From NCBI GenBank assembly GCA_021779665.1, contig JAJYAG010000022.1, positions 1 through 55,354 of the forward strand: a stretch of 55,354 nt of DNA. Reading direction: 5' to 3'. Below the pieces are notes generated by a model, which did not search any database, had not been told where the DNA came from, and saw only the letters and a list, made by a program, of their open reading frames with translations. Every line of letters begins with the position of its first letter. The first letter of the stretch is position 1. Source of the DNA: Bacteroidota bacterium (GTDB lineage: Bacteria; Bacteroidota; Bacteroidia; Bacteroidales; JAAUTT01). Made by a program: the position numbers and the translations under genes. Below, piece by piece: positions 9,409 through 18,189 of the stretch.

Positions 9409-10833
9409 CTACTTGAGCAGCTCCAGTCGGGATGCATCCAGTCGCAGCAAAATAAAAAGCATGATAGTAAAGGCCCAGAGCGAAGATCCTCCATAGCTAA
9501 AGAAGGGCAATGGTATACCAATAACGGGTAACAATCCAATTGTCATCCCGATATTTATTGTAAAGTGGAAAAAGAATATGGATGCGACACAATATCCATA
9601 AATTCGCGAAAACGTGGATCGCTGTCGTTCGGAGATAACTATTATCCTATACATGAGGAAAATAAAAAGGCCAATAACTACTAACGATCCCGCAAACCCC
9701 CATTCTTCTCCTATGGTGCAGAAAATAAAGTCGGTACTCTGCTCCGGCACAAAGTTAAATTTGGTTTGTGTTCCCTGCAGAAATCCTTTTCCAACCAAAC
9801 CTCCTGAACCAATCGCAATCTGGCTTTGATTCACATTATAACCATACCCAAGAGGGTCCGATTCCAGCCCAAGCAGAATATTTACACGTTTCTGCTGGTG
9901 AGGCTCCATAAGTTCATGGAAAACGTAATCGACCGAGTTTGTAAATACAATGGCGCCAAACATGAAGAGTACAATAGTGCTAAGCATTGGGATTCTTCTA
10001 AAGAATCCAATGATCAGATAAACCATGCCAGCCAGAAAGAATGAAAAAGCAAGAAGTTTATAAAGGTTAAGTCCCTTATGGAAAAAATAGTTGAAGAGCC
10101 ACATAAGTCCAAAAGAAACTCCAAAGATGGCTAAGCCCAGGAAAGTTTCCCGATACCTTTTTGTAAATATGGCAAAAAACAGGAAGGCCAGTATTAGAAG
10201 AACAATTAAAATATTAATCTGTGGAAAAATAAGAGACACAAACAGAAGAATGATCATAGTAAATCCGAAGAAGAGAACAATCCCCGGTAAACCTTCGCGA
10301 AACAGTGCAAAGGTAAAGGCTGTGAAGACCAGAATTGATCCGGCATCGGGTTGTAAAGCAATGAGACCAATGGGGATGATGAGAATTATGGTTACCGGAA
10401 TAAGTGTGCGCAGATCAGTAATTTTCACATTAAACTGACTAAGGAACTTCGAAAGAGCAAGAGCGGTACCAATTTTGGCAAACTCAGCAGGCTGCAGAGA
10501 AAAGGAACCAACCGCCAGCCATGCTTTTGCACCATTAATCTCTTTTCCTATCACCAACACCAAAGCCAGTAGTCCTATGGATGCGGCATAGAGTACATAA
10601 GCGAAAAAGGAGAAAAGCTTTACATCGGTTGTAATTATAACAAAAGCCAAAAGAATAGAGAGTCCTATCCAAAGCATCTGCATCCCATAACGTTGCGAAA
10701 TATCAAAAATGCTTTTATGCCTCTCGTCGTATACTGCAGCATAAATATTAAGCCAGCCCATCAGCAGAAGGACTATATATATAAAAACCACCGTCCAGTC
10801 GAGCTCCTGAAGTAAATTGGTTTTCTTTATCAT
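9409..10833 (-). CDS. rodA: Rod-shape SEDS glycosyltransferase RodA
   Basis: The 474-residue polytopic membrane protein belongs to the SEDS family (RodA/FtsW), which polymerises lipid II into glycan strands for cell elongation together with PBP2. Visible family marks are LLMGWLNIYAAVYDE in the first membrane segment, LQPAEFAKIGTALALSKFLS, the large extracytoplasmic loop GSGGLVGKGFLQGTQTKFNF with FVPEQSTDFIFCTIGEEWGF, and PFFSYGGSSLW near the end. It is longer than E. coli RodA because of extra membrane segments in the middle, as is usual in Bacteroidota. The ATG overlaps the mrdA stop by four bases (ATGA), so the two partner enzymes are translationally coupled. RodA rather than FtsW is chosen because of the mreBCD-mrdA context. 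Confidence 0.95.
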   Translation of the reverse strand: MIKKTNLLQELDWTVVFIYIVLLLMGWLNIYAAVYDERHKSIFDISQRYGMQMLWIGLSILLAFVIITTDVKLFSFFAYVLYAASIGLLALVLVIGKEINGAKAWLAVGSFSLQPAEFAKIGTALALSKFLSQFNVKITDLRTLIPVTIILIIPIGLIALQPDAGSILVFTAFTFALFREGLPGIVLFFGFTMIILLFVSLIFPQINILIVLLILAFLFFAIFTKRYRETFLGLAIFGVSFGLMWLFNYFFHKGLNLYKLLAFSFFLAGMVYLIIGFFRRIPMLSTIVLFMFGAIVFTNSVDYVFHELMEPHQQKRVNILLGLESDPLGYGYNVNQSQIAIGSGGLVGKGFLQGTQTKFNFVPEQSTDFIFCTIGEEWGFAGSLVVIGLFIFLMYRIIVISERQRSTFSRIYGYCVASIFFFHFTINIGMTIGLLPVIGIPLPFFSYGGSSLWAFTIMLFILLRLDASRLELLK

Positions 10834-12647
10834 GGATTATATTGTCTGTTAAAATTTAATAAATGTTGTTCCAGATAAGGCCGCGAAACCGTATCTTTCA
10901 AATATTTCTCAATAAGCAAACTTGCAACAGGGCCAGCCCAGGTAGCACCAAATCCGCCATTCTCAACATATACACTAATGGCTATTTTAGGATTATTGCG
11001 AGGAGCAAAAGCTATAAATATAGAATGGTCCTCGCCATGAGGGTTTTGGGCGGTACCGGTTTTTGCGCACACTTCAATATCGGACATTCTGGCTACAGTG
11101 GCGGTACCAGCCTTCACTGCCATGGACATACCTTCAATAATCGGTGTAAAATAAGCAGTATCGATATCAGTAAAATGTTTCTCTTTAAAGCGCGGGTCAA
11201 TGCTTTCCTTCCCTTTAACACCTTTTACAAGATGAGGAGTATAATAATAACCGCGATTGGCAATAGTAGCAGCCATGTTGGCCATTTGAAGCGGGGTAAT
11301 ACCCAACTCGCCCTGACCAATCGACAAAGAAATTACAGTTAATGATTTCCACCTGCCTTTTCCATGATACCTGTCGTAATAGGCTACATCGGGAATATAA
11401 CCATTTAATTCATTAGGCAGATCAGTTCCCAGCTTCTTTCCAAATCCAAACGACATTACATGGTATCTCCACATGTTATAGGCATCGGCTAAAGAAGGAT
11501 AGTCTTTGTTGTCGAGTATATTTCGGAAGACGTTACAGAAATAAGCATTGCATGAATTCTGAATACCACCGTACAGATTAAGGGGAGATGCATGGGCATG
11601 ACATCCAAGCACCTTGTTTCCATAATGATACCCTCTGGCACAACCATAGGTGTATTCAGGTTTCAAAGTCCCTTCCTGCAAACCAATCATCCCGTTGATA
11701 AGCTTGAATGTACTTCCCGGAGGATACGAGGCCATAACTGCACGATCGAACATGGGTTTATGAATTGTATCCCGCAGGAGTGTTCCTATATTTTTTCTCC
11801 TGACACGGCCTACCAACAAAGAGGGATCGTAGGTGGGCAGAGAGGCCATAACCAGAATCTCACCTGTTGAAGGTTCAATAGCTACCACGCTGCCATGCAT
11901 CTTTTGCATGAGATATTCGGCATATTGCTGTAAATCGGCATCGAGCGAAGTAGTTAAATCATTTCCAACCACTGCTGTAGTATCATATTTACCATTGAGA
12001 TAGGAACCCACAACCCTGTTATGAACATCCACCAGTAAAATATTTACACCTTTGCGCCCACGAAGGTCCTCTTCATATGTGCGTTCGAGCCCTGTAGTGC
12101 CAATGTAATCACGAGGCTTATAATATGGGTTTTTCTCAATTATTTTCTGATCTACTTCGCCCACATAACCAAGTACATGCGAGGCAATTTTGTAATTATA
12201 CTTCCGCAAAGTACGGGACTGTACATAAAACCCGGGGAACTTGTATAACTTCTCCTGCAAACGGGCATAGGTTACCGCCGACATTTGTTTTACAACTTCC
12301 GATGGTTTAAAACGGCTATAATTACGGGCAGAGTCGAGTGTGTTAATTAAATAAGATTTGGGAATTTCTAAGATATTGCAAAGCTCGGTGGTGTCGAATT
12401 GCTGAACCTGAAAAGGTGTAACCATTAAATCGTATGCGGCCTCGTTGAATACAATAAGTTTACCATTCCTGTCGAGAATTAATCCACGGGCAGGGTATTG
12501 CGTAACATTACGCCTAGAGTTGTTTTCGGCCGAAAGTTTATAGGAGTCATCAATTACCTGCATCCAAAACAGGCGCAATAAAAAAATAATTCCCACTATG
12601 CCATAAATTGCTCCAATGACATATTTACGTTCAGTAAATGGGTTCAT
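10830..12647 (-). CDS. mrdA: Penicillin-binding protein 2, elongation-specific transpeptidase
   Basis: The 605-residue class B PBP crosslinks new peptidoglycan in the elongasome. It has one N-terminal membrane anchor (about 9-30), a dimerisation/pedestal domain with YPARGLILDRNGKLI, and a transpeptidase domain with all three active-site motifs: Ser312-Thr-Phe-Lys315 (GSTFK), Ser365-Cys-Asn367 (NSCNAYF) and Lys529-Thr-Gly-Thr532 (CAKTGTAQNP). It begins one base after the mreD stop codon and overlaps rodA by four bases. The length fits the family. Confidence 0.96.
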   Translation of the reverse strand: MNPFTERKYVIGAIYGIVGIIFLLRLFWMQVIDDSYKLSAENNSRRNVTQYPARGLILDRNGKLIVFNEAAYDLMVTPFQVQQFDTTELCNILEIPKSYLINTLDSARNYSRFKPSEVVKQMSAVTYARLQEKLYKFPGFYVQSRTLRKYNYKIASHVLGYVGEVDQKIIEKNPYYKPRDYIGTTGLERTYEEDLRGRKGVNILLVDVHNRVVGSYLNGKYDTTAVVGNDLTTSLDADLQQYAEYLMQKMHGSVVAIEPSTGEILVMASLPTYDPSLLVGRVRRKNIGTLLRDTIHKPMFDRAVMASYPPGSTFKLINGMIGLQEGTLKPEYTYGCARGYHYGNKVLGCHAHASPLNLYGGIQNSCNAYFCNVFRNILDNKDYPSLADAYNMWRYHVMSFGFGKKLGTDLPNELNGYIPDVAYYDRYHGKGRWKSLTVISLSIGQGELGITPLQMANMAATIANRGYYYTPHLVKGVKGKESIDPRFKEKHFTDIDTAYFTPIIEGMSMAVKAGTATVARMSDIEVCAKTGTAQNPHGEDHSIFIAFAPRNNPKIAISVYVENGGFGATWAGPVASLLIEKYLKDTVSRPYLEQHLLNFNRQYNP

Positions 12648-12648
12648 A

Positions 12649-13155
12649 CTATCGTTTGTATATGATAAAGTGGCTTATTATTACCAGAGTAAAAGTGAAA
12701 AGTGTACTTAAAACTACACGTAAAAAAGTGTGGAAAAACAGAGAGAACTTAAATACTTCGATATAAAACAGGGCAAAGTGATGGATAAAAATAAGAATCA
12801 ATGAATACTTAATAACCCATTCTAAACCAAAGTCGCGAATAATAGGTCTTGTTGCACTGTCGTAACCATCGCGGGGTGATATAATTTTTAAAAAGTAAGG
12901 TCGGATAAAACCAGTCAAAACACAAGCTGCTGAATGCATCCCCCAGGTGTTGGAGAAGCTGTCGATTGTAAAACCAAGCAGAAAAGATAAGATTATCAAC
13001 AGCCAGTTTGGAGTTTCAAAAGGAAGTAAAAGAATAAAAAGCACATAAAGGTAAGGATTCAGGTAACCACTCCATTGCACATTGTTAAGTACCAATAGCT
13101 GCAGTACTACCAGAAAGAAAAAGCGAAGAGCAATTTTTATATATTCACCTATCAT
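12649..13155 (-). CDS. mreD: Rod shape-determining protein MreD
   Basis: The 168-residue, strongly hydrophobic protein has about five membrane helices and no other domain. MreD sequences are weakly conserved, so the call rests on size, topology, the segment PFETPNWLLIILSFLLGFTI and its fixed place between mreC and mrdA. It would link MreC to the membrane elongasome. Its ATG overlaps the mreC stop by four bases and its stop is one base before mrdA, so the block is translated as a tight unit. Confidence 0.88.
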   Translation of the reverse strand: MIGEYIKIALRFFFLVVLQLLVLNNVQWSGYLNPYLYVLFILLLPFETPNWLLIILSFLLGFTIDSFSNTWGMHSAACVLTGFIRPYFLKIISPRDGYDSATRPIIRDFGLEWVIKYSLILIFIHHFALFYIEVFKFSLFFHTFLRVVLSTLFTFTLVIISHFIIYKR

Positions 13156-13976
13156 TTTTCGGTCTCCGTTTTCAATTTCGTGACTTCTTCCTTTGTAAGG
13201 TCTTCAATAACCGAAACATAACTAAGCGTTTTAAACACCGTACTTATTTTAACTTCGATGCTTAAAAAATTCCCGTCTTTAAGTTTTGATGACGAAACTG
13301 TTCCAATCATAATTCCTTCGGGGAAAGATCCAGTATATCCTGTTGTAATAACCGTATCGCCCTTATTAACCTGAACGTGTTGCGGTATATCTTTTAAGGT
13401 ACAGTATTCAAAATCCTTTCCTTCCCAGGTAACCGATCCGAGATAATTATTCTTTTTTAAACGGGCGCTTACTCTGAAATCGACATTTAATAATGGCAAA
13501 ACATTGGAGAAATTTTCAGAAACGCCGTTTATTAGCCCAACAATTCCCTGAGGTCCTATTACAGCCATGTCCGGCTTTATTCCATGTTTTGTACCTTTAT
13601 TCAGTGTAATGTAATTATATTGCTTGTTAACGGTATTATTCACCACCTTGGCATCCTGAAAACGGTAATGTTGCTTATATATTGAATCGTTGACTGAAAT
13701 TTTTGTGGTATCGAAAGTTCCATAATTACTTTTAAGATAATTACGGAGGATGGCATTCTCGTGAGCAAGAGCTTTATTAGCCTCTTTAAGGGAAAGATAT
13801 TCTTTGAAATCGCTGACGGTACTGTATATGGATCCTGAAACCGCCTTTGCCTTAACAGCATAAGAGGCGCTATGATACCTGTTATTCTGAACCAGCATAA
13901 TAATACTTATTACCTCCAGGGCAATAAACATTAAGAGAAAATGATACGTGTATAGAATCTTTAGAAGGTTACGCAT
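13152..13976 (-). CDS. mreC: Rod shape-determining protein MreC
   Basis: The 274-residue bitopic protein has one N-terminal membrane helix (about 10-28), a coiled-coil stretch (about 55-90, with FKEYLSLKEANKALAHENA) and a periplasmic beta domain containing NKGTKHGIKPDMAVIGPQGI and GIMIGTVSSSKLKDGN, both typical of MreC. MreC forms periplasmic filaments that activate PBP2 and connect it with MreB. It lies 15 bases after mreB and overlaps mreD by four bases. Confidence 0.93.
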   Translation of the reverse strand: MRNLLKILYTYHFLLMFIALEVISIIMLVQNNRYHSASYAVKAKAVSGSIYSTVSDFKEYLSLKEANKALAHENAILRNYLKSNYGTFDTTKISVNDSIYKQHYRFQDAKVVNNTVNKQYNYITLNKGTKHGIKPDMAVIGPQGIVGLINGVSENFSNVLPLLNVDFRVSARLKKNNYLGSVTWEGKDFEYCTLKDIPQHVQVNKGDTVITTGYTGSFPEGIMIGTVSSSKLKDGNFLSIEVKISTVFKTLSYVSVIEDLTKEEVTKLKTETEK

Positions 13977-13991
13977 CTGGGAAATCCCTCA

Positions 13992-15014
13992 TTAACGCAT
14001 CAGGAATTGGAATCTTTCTACATTCTTTAAAGCAATACCAGTACCACGTGCAACAGCACGCAGAGGATCTTCAGCTACATGGAAAGGGATATTGATTTTA
14101 TCGGTAAGACGTTTATCCAATCCACGAAGTAAAGCGCCACCACCGGCAAGGTATATACCTTTGGTAACGATATCGGCATATAATTCAGGCGGAGTTTGCT
14201 CAAGAACGCTTAACACTGCCGATTCGATTTTTGAAATAGATTTATCAAGACAGTGTGCAATTTCCTGATACGAAACCGGCACTTCAATAGGCAATGCGGT
14301 CATTAAGTTAGGTCCCCGGACAATATAGTCGGCAGGAGGAACTTCCAGATCGGATAAAGCTGAGCCAACCGCTATCTTAATTTCTTCGGCAGTACGTTCG
14401 CCAACTTTAATGTTATGCTGATGACGCATATATGCCTGAATATCGGATGTAAAACCATCTCCGGCAATACGGATTGATTTATTGCAAACAATACCTCCGA
14501 GTGCTATAACGGCAATTTCAGTAGTACCACCACCAATGTCAACAACCATGCAGCCTTCGGGAGCTTCCACATCGAGACCGATACCAATTGCAGCAGCCAT
14601 TGGTTCGAAAATCATGTAAACATCTCGTCCACCGGCATGTTCAGAGGAGTCGCGAACAGCACGTACCTCAACTTCGGTACTGCCGGAAGGGATACAGACA
14701 ACCATCCTTAATGAAGGAGTAAACCATTGCGATTTGCTGTTAATCATCTTAATCATTCCGCGCATCATCTGCTCTGCTGCGTTAAAGTCAGCAATCACAC
14801 CATCACGGAGCGGACGAACAGTTTTTATATTTTCGTGGGTTTTACCATGCATTTGCCTGGCTTGCTCACCAATAGCAATAAGTTTACCTGTAGTAGAGTC
14901 TATAGCTACAATCGAAGGTTCATCAACAACCACTTTATCATTATGGATAATAATGGTGTTCGCAGTGCCAAGGTCAATGGCAATTTCTTGAGTTAAAAAG
15001 GAGAACAATCCCAT
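13992..15014 (-). CDS. mreB: Rod shape-determining actin homologue MreB
   Basis: The 340-residue protein is a bacterial actin that organises the elongation machinery beneath the inner membrane. The N-terminal MGLFSFL is the usual membrane-binding amphipathic start. The phosphate-1 loop IAIDLGTANTIIIH, phosphate-2 loop VVDIGGGTTEIAVIALGG and the ending GIYLAGGGALLRGLDKRL are complete. The length matches the family. The order mreB-mreC-mreD-mrdA-rodA is the standard rod operon; purH precedes it by 35 bases, a pairing often seen in Bacteroidota. Confidence 0.98.
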   Translation of the reverse strand: MGLFSFLTQEIAIDLGTANTIIIHNDKVVVDEPSIVAIDSTTGKLIAIGEQARQMHGKTHENIKTVRPLRDGVIADFNAAEQMMRGMIKMINSKSQWFTPSLRMVVCIPSGSTEVEVRAVRDSSEHAGGRDVYMIFEPMAAAIGIGLDVEAPEGCMVVDIGGGTTEIAVIALGGIVCNKSIRIAGDGFTSDIQAYMRHQHNIKVGERTAEEIKIAVGSALSDLEVPPADYIVRGPNLMTALPIEVPVSYQEIAHCLDKSISKIESAVLSVLEQTPPELYADIVTKGIYLAGGGALLRGLDKRLTDKINIPFHVAEDPLRAVARGTGIALKNVERFQFLMR

Positions 15015-15049
15015 AAAATGCGTTCAATTTATTTTTGCAGTAATTTTTT

Positions 15050-16576
15050 TTAATGTTTAAAATGTCGTATTCCTGTAACCACCATAGCCATATTGTTCAA
15101 ATCGCAATATTCGATCGAGTCGCTGTCGCGCACCGATCCTCCGGGTTGAACAACAGTATTGATCCCTGCTTCATGTGCAATCTGTACACAGTCGGGGAAC
15201 GGGAAAAAAGCATCGCTGGCCATGACAGCGCCTTTTACATCGAATCCAAAAGCTGCAGCTTTATCAATTGCCTGCCTAAGTGCATCCACCCGGGAGGTTT
15301 GACCAACTCCACTTGCAACCAGTTGTCTGTTCTTTGCTAAAACAATTGTGTTCGATTTGGTGTGTTTTACAATTTTATTTGCAAAAACCAGATCGGTCAG
15401 CTCTGCTTTAGTGGGGACAAGCTTTGTAACCGGTTTCATATCGGCTTCTGTTTCGATGCTCAAATCCTTATCCTGGTATGCAACTCCATTCAGTAACGAA
15501 CGGAATGATGTTCCAGGTAATTCTAAATATTTCTGAATCAGAATAACTCTGTTTTTCTTCGTTTTAAGTATTTCGAGCGCTTTAGCATTGTAAGCCGGAG
15601 CAATAATAATCTCAAAGAAAAGCTGATTCACTTCGTTTGCTGTTTCTTCGTCTACTTCGCGGTTTGTAATCAGAATACCACCGTAAGCAGATACCGGATC
15701 ACCTGCAAGAGCATCCTTCCATGCGTCAACAAGTTTTTCACGAGAAGCTAACCCGCATGCATTGTTATGTTTCAGAATAGCAAAGGTGGTATCGGTGAAC
15801 TCCCCTATCAAATTAACCGCGGCATCAATATCAAGTAAATTGTTGTACGAAATTTCCTTCCCATGAAGCTGATCGAACAATTTACTGAAATCACCAAAAA
15901 ACCAACCCTTTTGATGTGGGTTTTCTCCATAACGGAGATGATCGTGTTTTATTATACTTTGTTTAAATGCTGTAATGCCGGTTGCTTCGTTAAAATAGTT
16001 GAAAATAGCACTGTCGTAATGCGAAGAAACGTTAAAAGCAGAGGCCGCAAACCACTTCCGGTCGGAAAGGGAAGTGCTGCCTGATTTTTCGTTTAATAAT
16101 TGAAGTAATTTGCCATACTCATTGCGGGATGGTACAATAACAACATCGTTAAAATTTTTGGCAGCAGCTCTGATGAGTGAAATGCCTCCTATATCAATTT
16201 TTTCAATAATATCTTCTTCTCCGGCACCGGAAGAAACAGTTTCCTCAAAAGGATAAAGGTCAACAATAATAAGGTCGATTGACGGAATTTCAAATTTAGC
16301 TGCTTCTTCAAGATCCTGTTTATTGTCGCGGCGATAAAGTATACCACCAAAAACTTTTGGGTGAAGGGTTTTCACTCTTCCTCCGAAAATGGAAGGATAG
16401 GAAGTTACATCCTCAACGGCAGTAACTTTGATATTGAATTTTTCGATAAAATCTTTGGTTCCTCCGGTCGAGAATATCTTCACTCCCAAGCTATCCAACT
16501 TCTTTACGATCTCTTCCAGATTATCTTTGTGGTAAACTGAAATAAGGGCAGATTGAATTTTTTTTAAATCACTCAT
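15050..16576 (-). CDS. purH: Bifunctional AICAR transformylase / IMP cyclohydrolase
   Basis: The 508-residue cytoplasmic enzyme carries out the last two steps of IMP synthesis: formylation of AICAR by 10-formyl-THF, then ring closure. The N-terminal methylglyoxal-synthase-like cyclohydrolase half shows ALISVYHKDNLEEIVKKL, KIFSTGGTKDFIE and IDIGGISLIRAAAKNF. The transformylase half shows LRYGENPHQKGWFF and the catalytic KHNNACG motif, and ends with VVTGIRHFKH. It is the first gene of the minus-strand operon and its upstream region faces the divergent permease gene, so the operon promoter should lie between 16577 and about 16680. Confidence 0.97.
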   Translation of the reverse strand: MSDLKKIQSALISVYHKDNLEEIVKKLDSLGVKIFSTGGTKDFIEKFNIKVTAVEDVTSYPSIFGGRVKTLHPKVFGGILYRRDNKQDLEEAAKFEIPSIDLIIVDLYPFEETVSSGAGEEDIIEKIDIGGISLIRAAAKNFNDVVIVPSRNEYGKLLQLLNEKSGSTSLSDRKWFAASAFNVSSHYDSAIFNYFNEATGITAFKQSIIKHDHLRYGENPHQKGWFFGDFSKLFDQLHGKEISYNNLLDIDAAVNLIGEFTDTTFAILKHNNACGLASREKLVDAWKDALAGDPVSAYGGILITNREVDEETANEVNQLFFEIIIAPAYNAKALEILKTKKNRVILIQKYLELPGTSFRSLLNGVAYQDKDLSIETEADMKPVTKLVPTKAELTDLVFANKIVKHTKSNTIVLAKNRQLVASGVGQTSRVDALRQAIDKAAAFGFDVKGAVMASDAFFPFPDCVQIAHEAGINTVVQPGGSVRDSDSIEYCDLNNMAMVVTGIRHFKH

Positions 16577-16600
16577 TATAAAGCATTCCTTTATTTAAGG

Positions 16601-16608
16601 CAAAAATA
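16601..16608 (-). promoter_or_regulatory. Candidate -7 element for the purH-mre operon
   Basis: The minus strand reads TATTTTTG, a perfect TAnnTTTG Bacteroidota -7 box, 25-32 bases before the purH start. A TTG at the usual -33 distance was not found, so this is only a candidate. Confidence 0.3.
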
Positions 16609-16754
16609 TAAAATATGTGGTTAAAATTAGTTACTTTTAGCTACCAATTAATTATACTAAAAGGTTAACATAAAAGTTTCTGACATCCGTCAAAAATAAT
16701 AATAAAAGTTTATTGTATATAAAGTATATAAGTTTTTAAAATAATTTTTTACAA

Positions 16755-18008
16755 GTGATTCTTTTTATACGTTTACTTAAAGAAAGTTTCCTGTTTGCAT
16801 ACGCTTCCGTTGTTGCAAACAAGCTCCGTACATTCCTCACTTTACTGGGTATTACCATTGGAATTTTTGCAATCATAGCTGTTTTTACAGTTCTTAATTC
16901 ACTCGAAGATAAAATCCGTACCAGTGTTTCTTCACTCGGAAGCGATATTATTTATGTCCAGAAATGGCCATGGTCATTTGGTCCCGACTACCCCTGGTGG
17001 GAATATATGAAACGTCCGGTTCCCAACTTTAAAGAGTACGAAGAACTAAAACGCCGCAGCAAACTTGCTGAAGCAGTTTGTTTCTCGGTTAGTACCGGGA
17101 GAACCATCAAATACAAAAACAATACTGCCGAAAATATGGGTGTTTGGGTGAATACACATGAATTTGGAGAAATTCGCTCATTTGAATTAGCCCAGGGCCG
17201 GTATTTTACCCTCGACGAATCGGAATCGGTAAGAAATGTATGCATCATTGGTCATGAAATTGCCCTAAAGTTATTTGAAGATGAGAATCCCATTGGTAAA
17301 CAGGTGAATATGATGGGACGAAAAATAACGGTTATCGGGGTTGTGACGAAAGAAGGAAAAGATATGATCGGAGGCGGGAGTCTTGACGAAATGATTTTAT
17401 TACCAATGAATTACGGCTCTACTTTATTTGATATCCGAAAAGATCGCATGAATCCTTTTATATGGGTAAAAGCCAAAAGCGGCGTAAAATCAGCAGACCT
17501 CAGCGATGAAATAACCCAGATCATGCGATCGGTGAGAAGGATAAAACCTCTTGACAAAGAGACTTTTTCAATTAACCAGGCAAGTATGCTGGCACAGGGT
17601 ATCGATAAAATATTTTTTATGATCAACATGGCAGGCTGGATCATTGGTGGTTTCTCCATTCTTGTCGGAGGTTTCGGTATTGCCAACATTATGTTTGTAA
17701 GCGTTAAGGAGCGCACCCGTATCATTGGAATCCAAAAAGCACTCGGTGCAAAACGATACACCATTCTGGTAGAATTCTTATACGAATCGGTCATCCTGTC
17801 GCTTGCCGGAGGAATTTTAGGGCTGGTTCTGGTTTACATAGGTACGCTCCTGGCCAAGTACATTGCCGATTTTGAAGTGGCAATGACCTTCGGGAATATT
17901 GTCAGAGGTTTGCTTATTTCAGGAATCATAGGCGTTGTTTCAGGGTTTCTTCCTGCTTATACTGCGGCACGAATGAATCCGGTGGATGCGATAAATACGC
18001 ATTTTTAG
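16755..18008 (+). CDS. ABC transporter permease, MacB/FtsX type
   Basis: The 417-residue protein starts at GTG 16755; no ATG fits the N-terminal helix. It has the MacB-type layout: a first membrane helix (about 23-46, RTFLTLLGITIGIFAIIAV), a periplasmic core (about 50-270, with WPWSFGPDYPWWEY), and three C-terminal helices forming an FtsX domain containing GGFGIANIMFVSVKERTRI and GIQKALGAKR. The end AARMNPVDAIN is characteristic. These permeases work with an ATPase and often a periplasmic adaptor to drive export or lipoprotein/antibiotic efflux mechanically; neither partner is adjacent here. It is followed by its own terminator. Confidence 0.9.
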   Translation: MILFIRLLKESFLFAYASVVANKLRTFLTLLGITIGIFAIIAVFTVLNSLEDKIRTSVSSLGSDIIYVQKWPWSFGPDYPWWEYMKRPVPNFKEYEELKRRSKLAEAVCFSVSTGRTIKYKNNTAENMGVWVNTHEFGEIRSFELAQGRYFTLDESESVRNVCIIGHEIALKLFEDENPIGKQVNMMGRKITVIGVVTKEGKDMIGGGSLDEMILLPMNYGSTLFDIRKDRMNPFIWVKAKSGVKSADLSDEITQIMRSVRRIKPLDKETFSINQASMLAQGIDKIFFMINMAGWIIGGFSILVGGFGIANIMFVSVKERTRIIGIQKALGAKRYTILVEFLYESVILSLAGGILGLVLVYIGTLLAKYIADFEVAMTFGNIVRGLLISGIIGVVSGFLPAYTAARMNPVDAINTHF

Positions 18009-18027
18009 TAGATAGACCATAGACGAT

Positions 18028-18070
18028 AGTCCATAGTCGATAGTCTCCAACTATTGGCTATGGACTTTTT
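18028..18070 (+). terminator. Intrinsic terminator after ABC permease
   Basis: AGTCCATAG pairs with CTATGGACT, with an inner ATAGT/ACTAT helix, followed by TTTTT. It starts 20 bases after the permease stop. The preceding ATAGACCATAGACGATAG-type sequence resembles the 37-bp dispersed repeat described elsewhere in this window. Confidence 0.8.
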
Positions 18071-18189
18071 GCTATGTACTATTTTCACTTTTTCCAATAG
18101 GGTAATCAAAAAATCAGGAATCATACTTTCAAAACCGGTAATACAGGCTGTATAAACAAAAAAATATTTTCCAATAAAAAACATTAAAT